The notes: generated by a model not told the origin, from the letters alone. Positions 10,044 through 19,162 are shown, counted from the stretch's first letter. The stretch is DNA of 64,000 nucleotides from Rhodopirellula sp. P2 (GCF_028768465.1 NZ_CP118225.1:2275001-2339000); one strand, 5' to 3'. Numbers and translations are program-made.

Positions 10044-11588
10044 GTGACCTTGTCGGAAATCTCCTTTGACCCGATTCTTGCCGCCGGTGCCGACCCGGTT
10101 CAGGCCGGCGTGGCGCTGAAACAACTGGCGGACGATCCCAACTTGGATGGCCAAGCATTGGTGGCCGCACTCGGCGATGAATCCGCCCGGCTGATGGACG
10201 CGGATCCCGCGATCACGGGCGGGTTGCTTCGTCTGATTCACTTGAAAACCTTGGGAGGCGAAGACGATTCGCTGTCGAAGATCGAGCCAGCGACATTGGC
10301 AACCATCTTGGAATCGCTTTCGCCGGAGGTTTCCAATCGCCACCTGATGCTTCAGTTGTTGGCGATGCAACGCACGCCAGAATCGCTGGGGGTGTTGGTC
10401 ACGCAATTGGCTCAGTCACCACCGAAAGGCTGGATGGCCGCGGCCCAGATCCTCAGCCCCTTGATGCAGCACAACGATTGGTCGATTCGAGCGGTGTTCC
10501 CTGCTCTGCTGGATTCGATTTCGGAACCTTCGCTGGCCGCGCCCATCTTGGATTTGGCCGGGCACCTCACGCGAACAGGGCTGGTCAGTCAGCACCCTGC
10601 CAAAGATCGGATCGGTTCCCTCAACGCGTTGCTTGGAAATGTCGCTGGGCGTTTGGCAAAGTTCGAAGAGGACCCACGCAGTTTCGGAACCGAGGTCGAA
10701 CAGGTCCAAGCGGTGCTGGGCGAAGCGGTGGCGTTGGCGGTGTCGCTGTGTGATGCGATCGGTTTGATTGGCGATGAAAGTTCCATTGGTCAATTGAACA
10801 AGACGTTGGATCTGAAGCACCGCCGCGTGCAGTGTGAGGCGGCCGGCGCGCTAGCCAAGCTCGGAGAAGAAACCGGCAAGGAACGTTTGGCCGAACTGGC
10901 GGGGGAACCCGCCGCGCGATTGCGAGCGATCGCCTACGCGGACGAGTTGGGGCTGGATGATTTGATCGAGGAAGAATACCGCGAGCCACGCGCGATTGCC
11001 GAGGCGGAGATGGCGTTGTGGTTGACTCAGCCTCAACAAATGGGGGTTCCGCCAACCGGTGTCGAAGTGGTGGATTCACGGCGGATGTTGTGGCCCAGCT
11101 TTGAAGATCCAGTGGATGTGTTTTTGGTCCGCTTTGAATACAACTTTGGCGAAAAACAATACAGCAACATCGGTGTGACGGGACCGACGATCTTTGCCAT
11201 GTCGTGCGATGTGGCGGACTTTCCGCCCGAAGACATCTATGCGATTTATGCTGGGTGGCATGCTGATCACCGAGACATCTTCACGGTGCCCTCCAAAGAG
11301 TTCAATGAAGCTCAACGCCGGATCATTGAACCGTTGCAGACTTACCTGGAACGGGTTGGGTACGAAGAGGTCAAAGTCGACCGGTTGGGATTCTTCTTGG
11401 ATGAAACGGCGGCTGTGTTCACCGCGGTGCGGAACGACAAAGCATGCGTGGTTGTGACCGATGGTTTGGAGACCATTGATTTGCCGACGGGAGGTCGCGT
11501 GCGTCCGCCCCAGCCCGAAGATTTGTTTCATCTCTACAAAGGCCGCAAGATGCTACGAACGTTCAATCCCAACGGCATCTCGGAGTGA
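10044..11588 (+). CDS. HEAT-repeat-like protein
   Basis: 514 residues from a GTG at 10044 (VTLSEISFDPILAAGADP). The first about 310 residues are helical, Leu/Ala rich and arranged as HEAT/armadillo-like repeats, for example LKHRRVQCEAAGALAKLGEETGKERLAELAG split over two helices. The last about 180 residues form a mixed alpha/beta region (VFLVRFEYNFGEKQYSNIGV ... DIYAIYAGWHADH) of unknown family. No export signal. It lies 7 bases upstream of a small helical protein, suggesting a two-gene unit. Likely a scaffold or regulatory protein. Confidence 0.8.
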   Translation: MTLSEISFDPILAAGADPVQAGVALKQLADDPNLDGQALVAALGDESARLMDADPAITGGLLRLIHLKTLGGEDDSLSKIEPATLATILESLSPEVSNRHLMLQLLAMQRTPESLGVLVTQLAQSPPKGWMAAAQILSPLMQHNDWSIRAVFPALLDSISEPSLAAPILDLAGHLTRTGLVSQHPAKDRIGSLNALLGNVAGRLAKFEEDPRSFGTEVEQVQAVLGEAVALAVSLCDAIGLIGDESSIGQLNKTLDLKHRRVQCEAAGALAKLGEETGKERLAELAGEPAARLRAIAYADELGLDDLIEEEYREPRAIAEAEMALWLTQPQQMGVPPTGVEVVDSRRMLWPSFEDPVDVFLVRFEYNFGEKQYSNIGVTGPTIFAMSCDVADFPPEDIYAIYAGWHADHRDIFTVPSKEFNEAQRRIIEPLQTYLERVGYEEVKVDRLGFFLDETAAVFTAVRNDKACVVVTDGLETIDLPTGGRVRPPQPEDLFHLYKGRKMLRTFNPNGISE

Positions 11589-11595
11589 CCCAGCG

Positions 11596-11847
11596 ATGAA
11601 ACCGTTTGGTACCGGACCGATCCAAGAGACCCAAAACCAACTCCGCCATGAATTCAGTGAATTTGCGGAGCAGTGGCAACGGACCAAGTCGGTTTGGCGC
11701 GACGAGCCGGCACGTCAGTTTGAAGAGCAGTGCTTGGCGGATTTAACGCCCACGCTCAACCGCGTTTCGGCGGCCCTCCAGACCTTGGTCGACGCCATCC
11801 GTCAAGCCGATCGGGTGCTGAAAGACCCCGAGGAAATGTCGGGCTGA
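11596..11847 (+). CDS. small helical protein (WXG100-like shape)
   Basis: 83 residues from the ATG at 11596, 7 bases after the HEAT-repeat gene, so probably co-transcribed with it. It is two amphipathic helices: LRHEFSEFAEQWQRTKSVW, then ARQFEEQCLADLTPTLNRV and following residues, linked by W-R-D-E. Length, the Trp at the turn and the coiled second helix resemble WXG100/ESAT-6-like proteins, but the canonical W-x-G is W-R-D here, so membership is uncertain. It lies just before the 233-base tandem repeats. Confidence 0.65.
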   Translation: MKPFGTGPIQETQNQLRHEFSEFAEQWQRTKSVWRDEPARQFEEQCLADLTPTLNRVSAALQTLVDAIRQADRVLKDPEEMSG

Positions 11848-11868
11848 TCGTGTTTGAGACGAGCGAAG

Positions 11869-12999
11869 GTCGAGCGACGCGAGGGGAGGCCGAACGGTGA
11901 TCCACCGGCCAACAGGATCCTGTCGGAACAAACGCTGCGTTCTATCGCCCGCTGGTGGTGCTGCGCCTGCCTGTTGCCGGAACAGCGCTCCGCTTGGTCC
12001 GGCCTACGTTGATCCGCCGATTTCGCAAGCCATGTAGGCCGTATCAAGGACCGAAGGGACGCAGCTACGGCAGCCATCCACCTTGCCCCTCCTGGCAGGA
12101 GGGTCGAGCGAAGCGAGGAGAGGTCGAAAGGTGATCCACCATCCAACACGATCCTGCCGGAACAGCGCTGCGTTCTATCGCCCGCTGGTGGTGCTGCGCC
12201 TGCTTGCTGCCGGAACAGCGCTCCGCTCGGTCCGGCCTACGTTGCTCCGCCGGCTTCGCAAGCCACGTAGGCCGTATCAAGGACCGAAGGGACGCAGCTA
12301 CGGCAACCATTCACCTTCACCCTCCTGGCAGGAGGGTCGAGCGAAGCGAGGGGAGGTCGAAAGGTGATCCACCAACCAACAGGATCCTGCCGGAACAGCG
12401 CTGCGTTCTATCGCCCGCTGGTGGTGCTGCGCCTGCCTGTTGCCGGAACATCGCTCCGCTTGGTCCGGCCTACGTTGATCCGCCGATTTCGCAAGCCACG
12501 TAGGCCGTATCAAGGACCGAAGGGACGCAGCTACGGCAACCATTCACCTTCACCCTCCTGGCAGGAGGGTCGAGCGAAGCGAGGGGAGGTCGAAAGGTGA
12601 TCCACCAACCAACAGGATCCTGCCGGAACAGCGCTGCGTTCTATCGCCCGCTGGTGGTGCTGCGCCTGCCTGTTGCCGGAACATCGCTCCGCTTGGTCCG
12701 GCCTACGTTGATCCGCCGATTTCGCAAGCCACGTAGGCCGTATCAAGGACCGAAGGGACGCAGCTACGGCAACCATTCACCTTCACCCTCCTGGCAGGAG
12801 GGTCGAGCGAAGCGAGGGGAGGTCGAAAGGTGATCCACCAACCAACAGGATCCTGCCGGAACAGCGCTGCGTTCTATCGCCCGCTGGTGGTGCTGCGCCT
12901 GCCTGTTGCCGGAACATCGCTCCGCTTGGTCCGGCCTACGTTGATCCGCCGATTTCGCAAGCCACGTAGGCCGTATCAAGGACCAAAGGGACGCAGCTA
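11869..12999. repeat. 233-base tandem repeat, five copies (last partial)
   Basis: Copies start at 11869, 12103, 12336, 12569 and 12802, each beginning GTCGAGCGAAGCGAGGGGAG or a variant; the fifth ends at about 12999. Copies 3 and 4 are practically identical, copies 1 and 2 more diverged. Every unit holds an inverted repeat, CGGCCTACGT ... ACGTAGGCCG, with an about 20-base loop. Short open frames of 78-81 codons appear on both strands in each unit only because the unit is GC-rich and repeated; I do not consider them genes. Confidence 0.95.
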
Positions 13000-13001
13000 A
13001 G

Positions 13002-13180
13002 CGTTGTGTCCTGGAAGTGGAAGAAGCAATGAAGGCAAATGACATTCAGGGAGTCGGATGACCGCTCAAGATCTTTTTCTGGATGGCCATGTGGAGACAC
13101 TCGATGCCGTCGTGATCGACCACTGGATTGCGAATGGCTACAATTCTGCGGGCATTGGCAACGCCGTCGCTCCTCGGTAA
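13002..13180 (+). pseudogene. gene-end remnant plus 40-codon ORF
   Basis: Directly after the tandem repeat a frame without a start reads CVLEVEEAMKANDIQGVG and stops, with the stop overlapping the ATG of a 40-codon ORF at 13058-13180 (MTAQDLFLDGHVETLDAVV...). The ATGA overlap and the coding-like composition suggest the tail of one gene and the head of another, both broken by the repeat or by deletion. I recognise neither. Low confidence. Confidence 0.3.
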
Positions 13181-13235
13181 CCCAGTGCGTGTGAATTCAC
13201 AATCCGACAGAACAACTCAAGTGACACAAACCTTC

Positions 13236-13556
13236 ATGAATCGACTTGCAGCCTTGTCCGTCGTTTGGGGTGTTTTTCTAGCGTCAGGTGCAGTTGCGCA
13301 GTCGCCCGTTGATGCGCCCCGAATGATGTTCGCAGATGACGTCAGTGGCAAGCCGATGTCAAAGGACCCGGCTGTCGTCAAATTCAAGGGAAAGTATTGG
13401 CTCTACTACTCGATACCGCCTTTCGATCGCAAGTCGACGACAGGCTGGACAATCGGTGTTGCGACGAGCGGCAACCTCGTGGATTGGGAAAAGGCGGCGG
13501 AACTGCAGAATACAGGGGCAGCAGGGCCGACGCATACGAACGGATTGGTATTCTGA
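13236..13556 (+). pseudogene. truncated glycoside hydrolase (GH43-like beta-propeller), N-terminal fragment
   Basis: 106 codons from the ATG at 13236. A signal peptide (MNRLAALSVVWGVFLASGAV) is followed by RMMFADDVSGKPMSKDPAVV and KFKGKYWLYYSIP ... IGVATSGNLVDWEKA, the first blades of a five-bladed propeller of the GH43/GH117 type. The reading frame ends at NGLVF-stop, whereas such enzymes run to about 320 residues; the rest is absent and the next gene begins 100 bases later. Therefore a 3'-truncated, presumably inactive gene. Confidence 0.6.
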
Positions 13557-13655
13557 GGACTTGCGCGAGGAAGTTGGGTTTCCAGCCGGTCATTCGACGA
13601 CGCATCGCGATCCTTATTCTTGTCGTTCACTCTTCCTTCACTCATTGGTGCCACT

Positions 13656-14795
13656 ATGTCCGACCGTCGATCGTTTCTGAAAACCGGTGTCGTTGCGTCG
13701 GCGGGGGCCGCTGCGTTGGCTCAGTCCGCGACACTTGTGAGCGCAGCCGAAAAAGACGTTGCCGCCGAGTCAAACTTGATCGGGCATGGTGACTTTCGCT
13801 ATCGCGTTCAGAAGGACTGGGCACAGGTCAATCCGGTTCAGACTCCGATCGACAACTGTCACGAGATGGTGCAGGACTCTCAGGGACGGTTGGTGATGAT
13901 TGGCGATGATCCACGCAACAACATCATCATCTTCGACAAGTCCGGCAAAGTCCTCGACAGCTGGGGGACTTACTGGCCCGGAGGTCATGGTTTGACTCTG
14001 GTCAACGAAGGCGGCGAAGACATGCTATACGTCAGCGAAAGTGGTTGGGCTCGGAGTCTGCAAGACGGCGTGACGATGGTCCGCCAAAACGGATACATCG
14101 CCAAGATGACAATCGATGGAAAGATGCTATTCACCATCAGTCACCCGATGACCGTCGGCGCCTACTCGCCTGAGATGGGGTTTCAGCCCACTGAAACGGC
14201 GGTGGCGCCCAACGGTGACATTTATGTTGCCGACGGATATGGATCGGATTACATCCTGCGGTACGACCAACATGGGCAATTCATTCAGAAGTTCGGCGGT
14301 CACGAGAACGAAGACAAAAACTACAACTTGGCCAACGCGCACGGTATTGCCTTGGACAACCGTGATCCAGCGAATCCGAAGCTGATCGTGACCAGTCGTG
14401 CTCAGCGAGCGTTCAAATACTTCACGCTCGATGGCAAGTGGATCAAGACGGTGAAGCTCGCGAATCTGCAGATCTGTCGACCGGTGATCCATGGCGACCA
14501 TGTCTACGCCGGGGTTTGTTGGAGCCACAACAACGCCGACGTCAATCTTCCGAAGCCGTGGCTGTACCAGTCCGGTTTCACCATGGTGATGGACAAGCAT
14601 GACCGAGTCGTCTCGTGCCCCGGAGGCGAGCAACCCGTTTACGAGGACGGGGTTTTGCAAACGGTGAAACAGGACCAGGCACGAACCTTCTACCACGGCC
14701 ACGACGTCTGCATCGACGAGGATGAAAGCGTTTACGTTTGCCAATGGAATGGCGAACGCACGGCTCCGGTGAAGCTTGAGCGGGTTAGCTCTTGA
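13656..14795 (+). CDS. Tat-exported NHL-repeat six-bladed beta-propeller protein
   Basis: 379 residues. The ATG at 13656 gives a Tat signal (MSDRRSFLKTGVVASAGAAA, twin-arginine RRSFLK) with cleavage near LVSAA. The rest is NHL-type propeller blades, for example GRLVMIGDDPRNNIIIFDKS, GDIYVADGYGSDYILRYDQH and GIALDNRDPANPKLIVTSR, similar to peptidyl-alpha-hydroxyglycine lyase-like propellers. It probably folds in the cytoplasm and binds a ligand or metal outside. It is intact although it sits between two broken genes; its last 11 bases overlap the end of the converging pseudogene. Confidence 0.88.
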   Translation: MSDRRSFLKTGVVASAGAAALAQSATLVSAAEKDVAAESNLIGHGDFRYRVQKDWAQVNPVQTPIDNCHEMVQDSQGRLVMIGDDPRNNIIIFDKSGKVLDSWGTYWPGGHGLTLVNEGGEDMLYVSESGWARSLQDGVTMVRQNGYIAKMTIDGKMLFTISHPMTVGAYSPEMGFQPTETAVAPNGDIYVADGYGSDYILRYDQHGQFIQKFGGHENEDKNYNLANAHGIALDNRDPANPKLIVTSRAQRAFKYFTLDGKWIKTVKLANLQICRPVIHGDHVYAGVCWSHNNADVNLPKPWLYQSGFTMVMDKHDRVVSCPGGEQPVYEDGVLQTVKQDQARTFYHGHDVCIDEDESVYVCQWNGERTAPVKLERVSS

Positions 14796-15820
14796 TCAGT
14801 TCTGGGATCACGTGTCCGTGCACATCGGTCAACCCCGCCGCGACCAGTTCGGTGGAGCTGATCTGCGTTTGTTCAAAGGCTGGGATAAAGACGCCGTCGA
14901 TCATTGCCGCATCACATGTCGCGAATCGTCCCGGTTTTCGATCGTCCAGTGCGTTCAGAGACCGTTCTTCCGACTTGCCAGTACGGGGGTCGATCCCTTG
15001 CCCTTTTTTTCCTGATCCAAAACCGTTGCCACCACCAACGACATCGGCCAGATCAATGCCGCGTCCTGTCAAATGCTGAAGCTTCGACTCGATCTCGGCC
15101 AGTTCCGATTCAAGTTGCGTCTTGCTTGCATTGTAGGTCTCTTGGGCAGTTTGACTGACAACCCGGATTCGGATCCGCGACAAACGCCGTGACGGATTCA
15201 GGAGTCGGTGGCAGACCGATCAAATCCATCGACAACCGACGAATCAGTGTGCGACGGCCGGCCGGTGGCGAAGGAGCAATCTTTGCTTGGGCCAATCGGT
15301 GTTGAATGAACCGATCGATCGGGTGCGACGACTGTCCTGCGGAAGGTTCCGGCGGTGAGACGTCTGCAAGTTCCTGGAGCGACCACCACGAAGCATCCGC
15401 CTTGGCCTTGTGCTGAATTTCAAACCCGTTTGGCCAATGGGCGCCCTCGGCGATCCATCGCCTGACCCGATCAACCTGAGTGTCATTCAGGGGAGTGCCT
15501 TCCTCTGGCATCGAAGGCGTCTCACCGTCAGTTGCGTGGATCGTCTCCACCAGATAGCTGCTTTGAGGGTCGCCGGGGACCACATGTCCCAACTCCATCA
15601 GTCCCTCGGCGAACGACAACGAGAGTTCACCACCCTTCTGCGTTTCGTTATGACAATGCAGGCAGTGCTGTTGAAAGATCGGCGCGATCTCGGTCTCGAA
15701 ATCAATGGGAGCCGCGATGGACCAGCCACCTGTTGTCGATCCCCAAGCCGTCAAGCAAAAAATGCAAAGTTGCGTGAAACGCTGAACGCGAGATAGTGAC
15801 GGATTCTGTCGACCAAGGCT
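14785..15820 (-). pseudogene. PSCyt1/DUF1549 protein with internal deletion and frameshift
   Basis: Two pieces of one planctomycete cytochrome gene. The upstream piece has a hydrophobic leader, a heme site CLHCH (codons at about 15664-15650) and the start of DUF1549 (RRLSMDLIGLPPTPESVTAF). Near 15160 it goes out of frame and stops. The downstream piece is open in another frame (YNASKTQLESELAEIESKLQ ... GIDLADVVGGGNGFGSGKKG) and ends at 14785; this is the beginning of a C-terminal LamG/NPCBM-like module. Most of DUF1549 and all of DUF1553 are missing, so roughly 2 kb was probably deleted. No good start codon remains at the 5' end, so the upper boundary is approximate. Confidence 0.7.
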
Positions 15821-16208
15821 GGGGCAAGCGTTGACGGGTCGAAGATGGCGGAATGAGTCCTTTCCTACGCGAGGGTAAGGTTGGATGTCGACGACGAAGT
15901 CTTTCAGCCAAGCCTCACCATCGACTTGGTTGTGCAGCCCCGCGGAGCGAAGTTCTTCCGTGTGTTCTTGCGGCCCGGGGAAGCGTGGCACAAAAACACA
16001 CGGTCGGGTTTCTGCAGTTCCTTGCCTCGAGAAATCCGAGTGGATGCGAGTGCCAGGCTGCATTTTGCGTGTTGCGCTGATGGCTGAAACGAGGGATGCC
16101 CCCGCGTGAAGCGGTCCCTCCAAGTTGCGCCGCGTTCCCAAGAGGTGCGTTTTTACCTAGGATCCTGGCTGCTTTGACGATTTCTGTTCGGCAAAAGATG
16201 GCCAGGAC
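15821..16208. other. intergenic, possible decayed 5' sequence
   Basis: The minus-strand frame of the neighbouring pseudogene stays open to 16141 with partly protein-like sequence (AWLKDFVVDIQPYPRVGKDS) but no recognisable domain or credible start. Short pieces such as CATCCACTCGGATTTC and the PPREAVPPSCAAFPRGA translation look like dispersed intergenic filler. The antiporter promoter must lie near 16150-16208. Confidence 0.3.
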
Positions 16209-17978
16209 ATGGATTTTTTTCCGAACCTTCACTTCGACGACCCGCTTTTCAACATGGCGGTGGTGCTCACTGCCGGTGTGCTGGGGGGCGAGTTATTTGC
16301 CCTGATCCGGCTGCCCAAGGTGACCGGATGGATCGCCACTGGCATTTTGCTACGTCAGCTGCGTTTCCCTGGGTTGGACACCGTTTTGGATCCCCAGGCG
16401 CTGGACCGGTTTGGTCCCTACATGAATTTTGTGTTGGGCTTCATTGCGTTCACGGTCGGTGCCTCGTTGTACTTTGGAAGTCTGCGAAACACGGGCAAAC
16501 GGATCGGGTTGTTGCTGCTGGGCGAAGCCTTGATCACGCCAACGTTGGTTGGCTCGGTGATGTACTTTGGCGGGAGGTGGATGGATCCTTCGATGTCGCT
16601 GCCACCGGCGGCTTTGTTCGCGGCCATTGCCATCGCAGGGGCACCTGGAACAACGGTGTTGGTGATTCAAGAGGCCCGTGCTCGGGGCATCTTGACTCGC
16701 ACGTTGCTGGCGGCGATTGGTCTCATCGACATGGTCGCGGTCGCCGCCTTTGTGTTCATCTCCACGTTTCTGGCGGATCAATCGGGGTGGGTTCACGCGT
16801 TGGAAAGCGTCGGCGTGCAGTTCGCCGTGACGATGGTGATTGGCGCTGCTTGCGCGTTGCTGGCAATTGTTTTGGTTCAGACGGTGGTCAGCGCTGCGTT
16901 CTTGGGGCCGTTGATGGTCGCGGTTGTGCTGGGAGCCTGGGGAGCGGCAGCGAGTTTTGGCACTTCGGGCGGAATCTTGGCGTGCACGTTCGCCGGAATC
17001 ACGCTGACCAATCTTCGGCATGATTTGGTGCGGTCGGGGGAAGCCTATTTGAGTGGGATAGGAGGAGCCTTGTTTGCGCTCTTCTACACCTTCGCGGGGA
17101 TGAAGTTGGACTTCACTCAAATCCCGCCGGTCATTGGTTTGGTTGCCCTTTATTTCCTGTCGCGGTTGTTGGCCAAAACCATCAGCGCCTACACGGCGAT
17201 GAGTTTGTCCGGAGCGACCGACAACGTCCGCAGGTACCTTGGAATGTCGCTGTTGCCACACGGAGGCGTGGCGGTTGGTTTGATCATCTTGGTCGGCAGC
17301 GAGCAGTCAGGTTTCTCCGACGAGATCAAATCGATGGTGACCACGGTCGGCCTGTCGGCTCTGGCGATCAACCAGTTGCTGGGGCCAAGTGCAACGCGGT
17401 TTGCCCTGACCCAAACCGGCGAAGCTCGCAAAGATCGTCCTCGGTTGTTGGACTTCCTGCAGGAGAATCGGATCATGGTGGATCTGGACGGCAACAAGGA
17501 AGAGATCTTTCAGAAACTCACCAACCTGCTGTATGCCACCACGCCAATGAGCACGCCGCAGGATAAGTTTCTGGAAACGGTTCGTACTCGGGAAGCGTCT
17601 CAGACGACGTGTTTGGGGATCGGTTTGATGATCCCTCACGCGATCATCGATGAACCCGGGGCCAATGATGTCAAAGGTGTTCTGGGAATCAGCAAGAAGG
17701 GCATCAAGCTCAATACGCCGGATGGACGGTTGGTGCATGCGGTTTTGTTGTTGGCCACACCTGAGTCGAGCCGCAAGCGTCACTTGGAAATTCTTTCTGC
17801 CTTTGCGACCGCGATCACTCGTGACATCAACATTCGCGAGCAGTTGTACCGGTCTCGCAGCGCCGCTCACGCCTACGAAGTGCTTCACGCCGATGATCTG
17901 AATGATGTGAATTACTTTCTCGAGGACGCTCAGCAACGAGCAGGTTTATTGGAACAAAGTGAGGAACCGACGTCGTGA
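16209..17978 (+). CDS. CPA2-type Na+/H+ (or K+/H+) antiporter fused to PTS EIIA-2 domain
   Basis: 589 residues. Residues about 15-400 hold some 12 hydrophobic helices of the monovalent cation:proton antiporter-2 fold (GWIATGILLRQLRFPG, then GAPGTTVLVIQEARARGILT, GALFALFYTFAGMKLDF). From about 425 to 580 a soluble domain of the PTS EIIA type 2 (mannitol/fructose, PtsN-like) follows, with the putative phosphorylatable His near 475 in GIGLMIPHAIID. The arrangement suggests transport controlled by a PTS-like phosphorylation signal. The stop codon overlaps the GTG of the next gene (GTGA), indicating translational coupling with MoaB. Ion specificity cannot be read from the sequence. Confidence 0.9.
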   Translation: MDFFPNLHFDDPLFNMAVVLTAGVLGGELFALIRLPKVTGWIATGILLRQLRFPGLDTVLDPQALDRFGPYMNFVLGFIAFTVGASLYFGSLRNTGKRIGLLLLGEALITPTLVGSVMYFGGRWMDPSMSLPPAALFAAIAIAGAPGTTVLVIQEARARGILTRTLLAAIGLIDMVAVAAFVFISTFLADQSGWVHALESVGVQFAVTMVIGAACALLAIVLVQTVVSAAFLGPLMVAVVLGAWGAAASFGTSGGILACTFAGITLTNLRHDLVRSGEAYLSGIGGALFALFYTFAGMKLDFTQIPPVIGLVALYFLSRLLAKTISAYTAMSLSGATDNVRRYLGMSLLPHGGVAVGLIILVGSEQSGFSDEIKSMVTTVGLSALAINQLLGPSATRFALTQTGEARKDRPRLLDFLQENRIMVDLDGNKEEIFQKLTNLLYATTPMSTPQDKFLETVRTREASQTTCLGIGLMIPHAIIDEPGANDVKGVLGISKKGIKLNTPDGRLVHAVLLLATPESSRKRHLEILSAFATAITRDINIREQLYRSRSAAHAYEVLHADDLNDVNYFLEDAQQRAGLLEQSEEPTS

Positions 17979-18499
17979 ATCAACCCCAGCCAGAATCCCA
18001 GTGTGGTTGTCCCGACGTCGATCCCGCTCAAGCGGTTCGCGTCGCCGTGATCACGCTCAGCGACACCCGTGGTAAAGCAGAAGACCGCAGCGGTGACCGG
18101 ATTGTCAGTTTGCTTGAGGAGGCCGGCCACTCCGTTGCAAAACGGTTGATTTTGAAAGACGATTCGGAACCGCTCGCGAAGTTGTTGGGGGAACTTGCCG
18201 GAGACGAGTTGCTCGACGCGGTCATCACGACGGGAGGGACCGGCATCGCGCCGCGAGACATGGCGGTCGACGTGATCGAATCCCTGTTGGATGTGACGTT
18301 GCCCGGTTTTGGAGAACACTTTCGAGCCATTTCAATCGCCGAAATCGGTCCCAAGGCGATGCTCAGCCGAGCCACCGCGGGACGGATGAAGTCCAAGGTC
18401 GTGTTCGCGTTGCCGGGGTCAACGGGGGCCGTCACCACCGGGATGAACCAGTGCGTGCTGCCGATTCTCAGGCATGCGGTGTCACTGGCCTCACGCTGA
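17975..18499 (+). CDS. moaB: MoaB/Mog molybdopterin adenylyltransferase family protein
   Basis: 174 residues from the GTG at 17975 that overlaps the preceding stop by four bases. Molybdopterin-binding fold: VRVAVITLSDTRGKAEDRSG at about 23-42, the signature TTGGTGIAPRDMAVD at about 86-100, and KVVFALPGSTGAV near the C-terminus. The family adenylates molybdopterin during molybdenum cofactor synthesis, although MoaB-type members can be inactive. Cytoplasmic. Coupling to an antiporter-EIIA protein is unusual. Confidence 0.92.
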   Translation: MNQPQPESQCGCPDVDPAQAVRVAVITLSDTRGKAEDRSGDRIVSLLEEAGHSVAKRLILKDDSEPLAKLLGELAGDELLDAVITTGGTGIAPRDMAVDVIESLLDVTLPGFGEHFRAISIAEIGPKAMLSRATAGRMKSKVVFALPGSTGAVTTGMNQCVLPILRHAVSLASR

Positions 18500-19162
18500 A
18501 CACTGGGACCGCTTTGGTAGACACCAATGCCGCTTGGGGAGGGGCTTCGCCAGGATTGGCAGCATCCCGGCCCAACACCTGCCATCGCTTCGCGACTTCC
18601 GAGCGGCGGAGGCATCGATTCCTGGGACTTGTGTCCCAGGCTGGTGCCTGCCGTCGCTTTGCGACGTTCGACAAATAAGTGGCATAGGCTTCCAGCCTGT
18701 GAAGGATAAACACAGGCTGGAAGCCTATGCCACAGTGAAGTTCCGCAAGCAGTAAATCGAACGTCCCTTGCGACTTTGAAACCCCAGCCCTGTCGTTGGC
18801 ATTCTCGCGATGATCCGCCTGACGATCCCAATGGCGACAAGCTCGAATCGCCCCCTTTCGCCCCTCCTTAATTGCGGATGCCGTGCCGCGCTAAAAAAGA
18901 GGTTTGGTGGGTGACACCAAACGGACGTCCCGAGCAATCGCCCGAACTGAAAACAGAGTCATGAACTCGTCAGCAGAAGAAGGTCCGTCTCCGACAGGTG
19001 CTCCCGGGACAGCACGAATGCCCTCCCAGACAGAACATTCAGTTCGAACCAGACAGCCGACGCCTCTTCTGCCCGCTCCCTGTGTTTGGGCTTCAGTTGC
19101 GAGCGTCGCGGTGCCGACTTTTTTGAAAAGACACGTGAGCATCTTTCCCAATCGGCAAAGTC
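18500..19162. other. 663-base intergenic region with hairpins
   Basis: No convincing gene. It contains the short hairpin CTGGGAC-ttgt-GTCCCAG near 18622-18639, the 23-base perfect inverted repeat at 18679-18733 and two related copies of a CTGCC(A/G)TCGCTT(C/T)GCGAC segment (about 18581 and 18647). The last 200 bases before the lipase gene have no recognisable signals. Confidence 0.6.
18679..18733. repeat. perfect 23-base inverted repeat, 9-base loop
   Basis: Left arm 18679-18701 begins GTGGCATAGGCTTCCAGCCT and right arm 18711-18733 is its exact reverse complement; the loop is AAGGATAAA. No T-run follows. It resembles dispersed palindromic (REP-like) elements rather than a simple terminator. 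Confidence 0.9.

Noticed and set aside
12065-13045. Repeated open frames of about 80 codons on both strands within the tandem repeat
   Set aside because: Their identical sequence and phase come from the 233-base repeat; no start region, codon bias or homologue pattern supports translation.
15821-16141. Extension of the DUF1549 pseudogene as an intact protein
   Set aside because: The frame is open but has no credible start or domain, and the downstream part is broken anyway.
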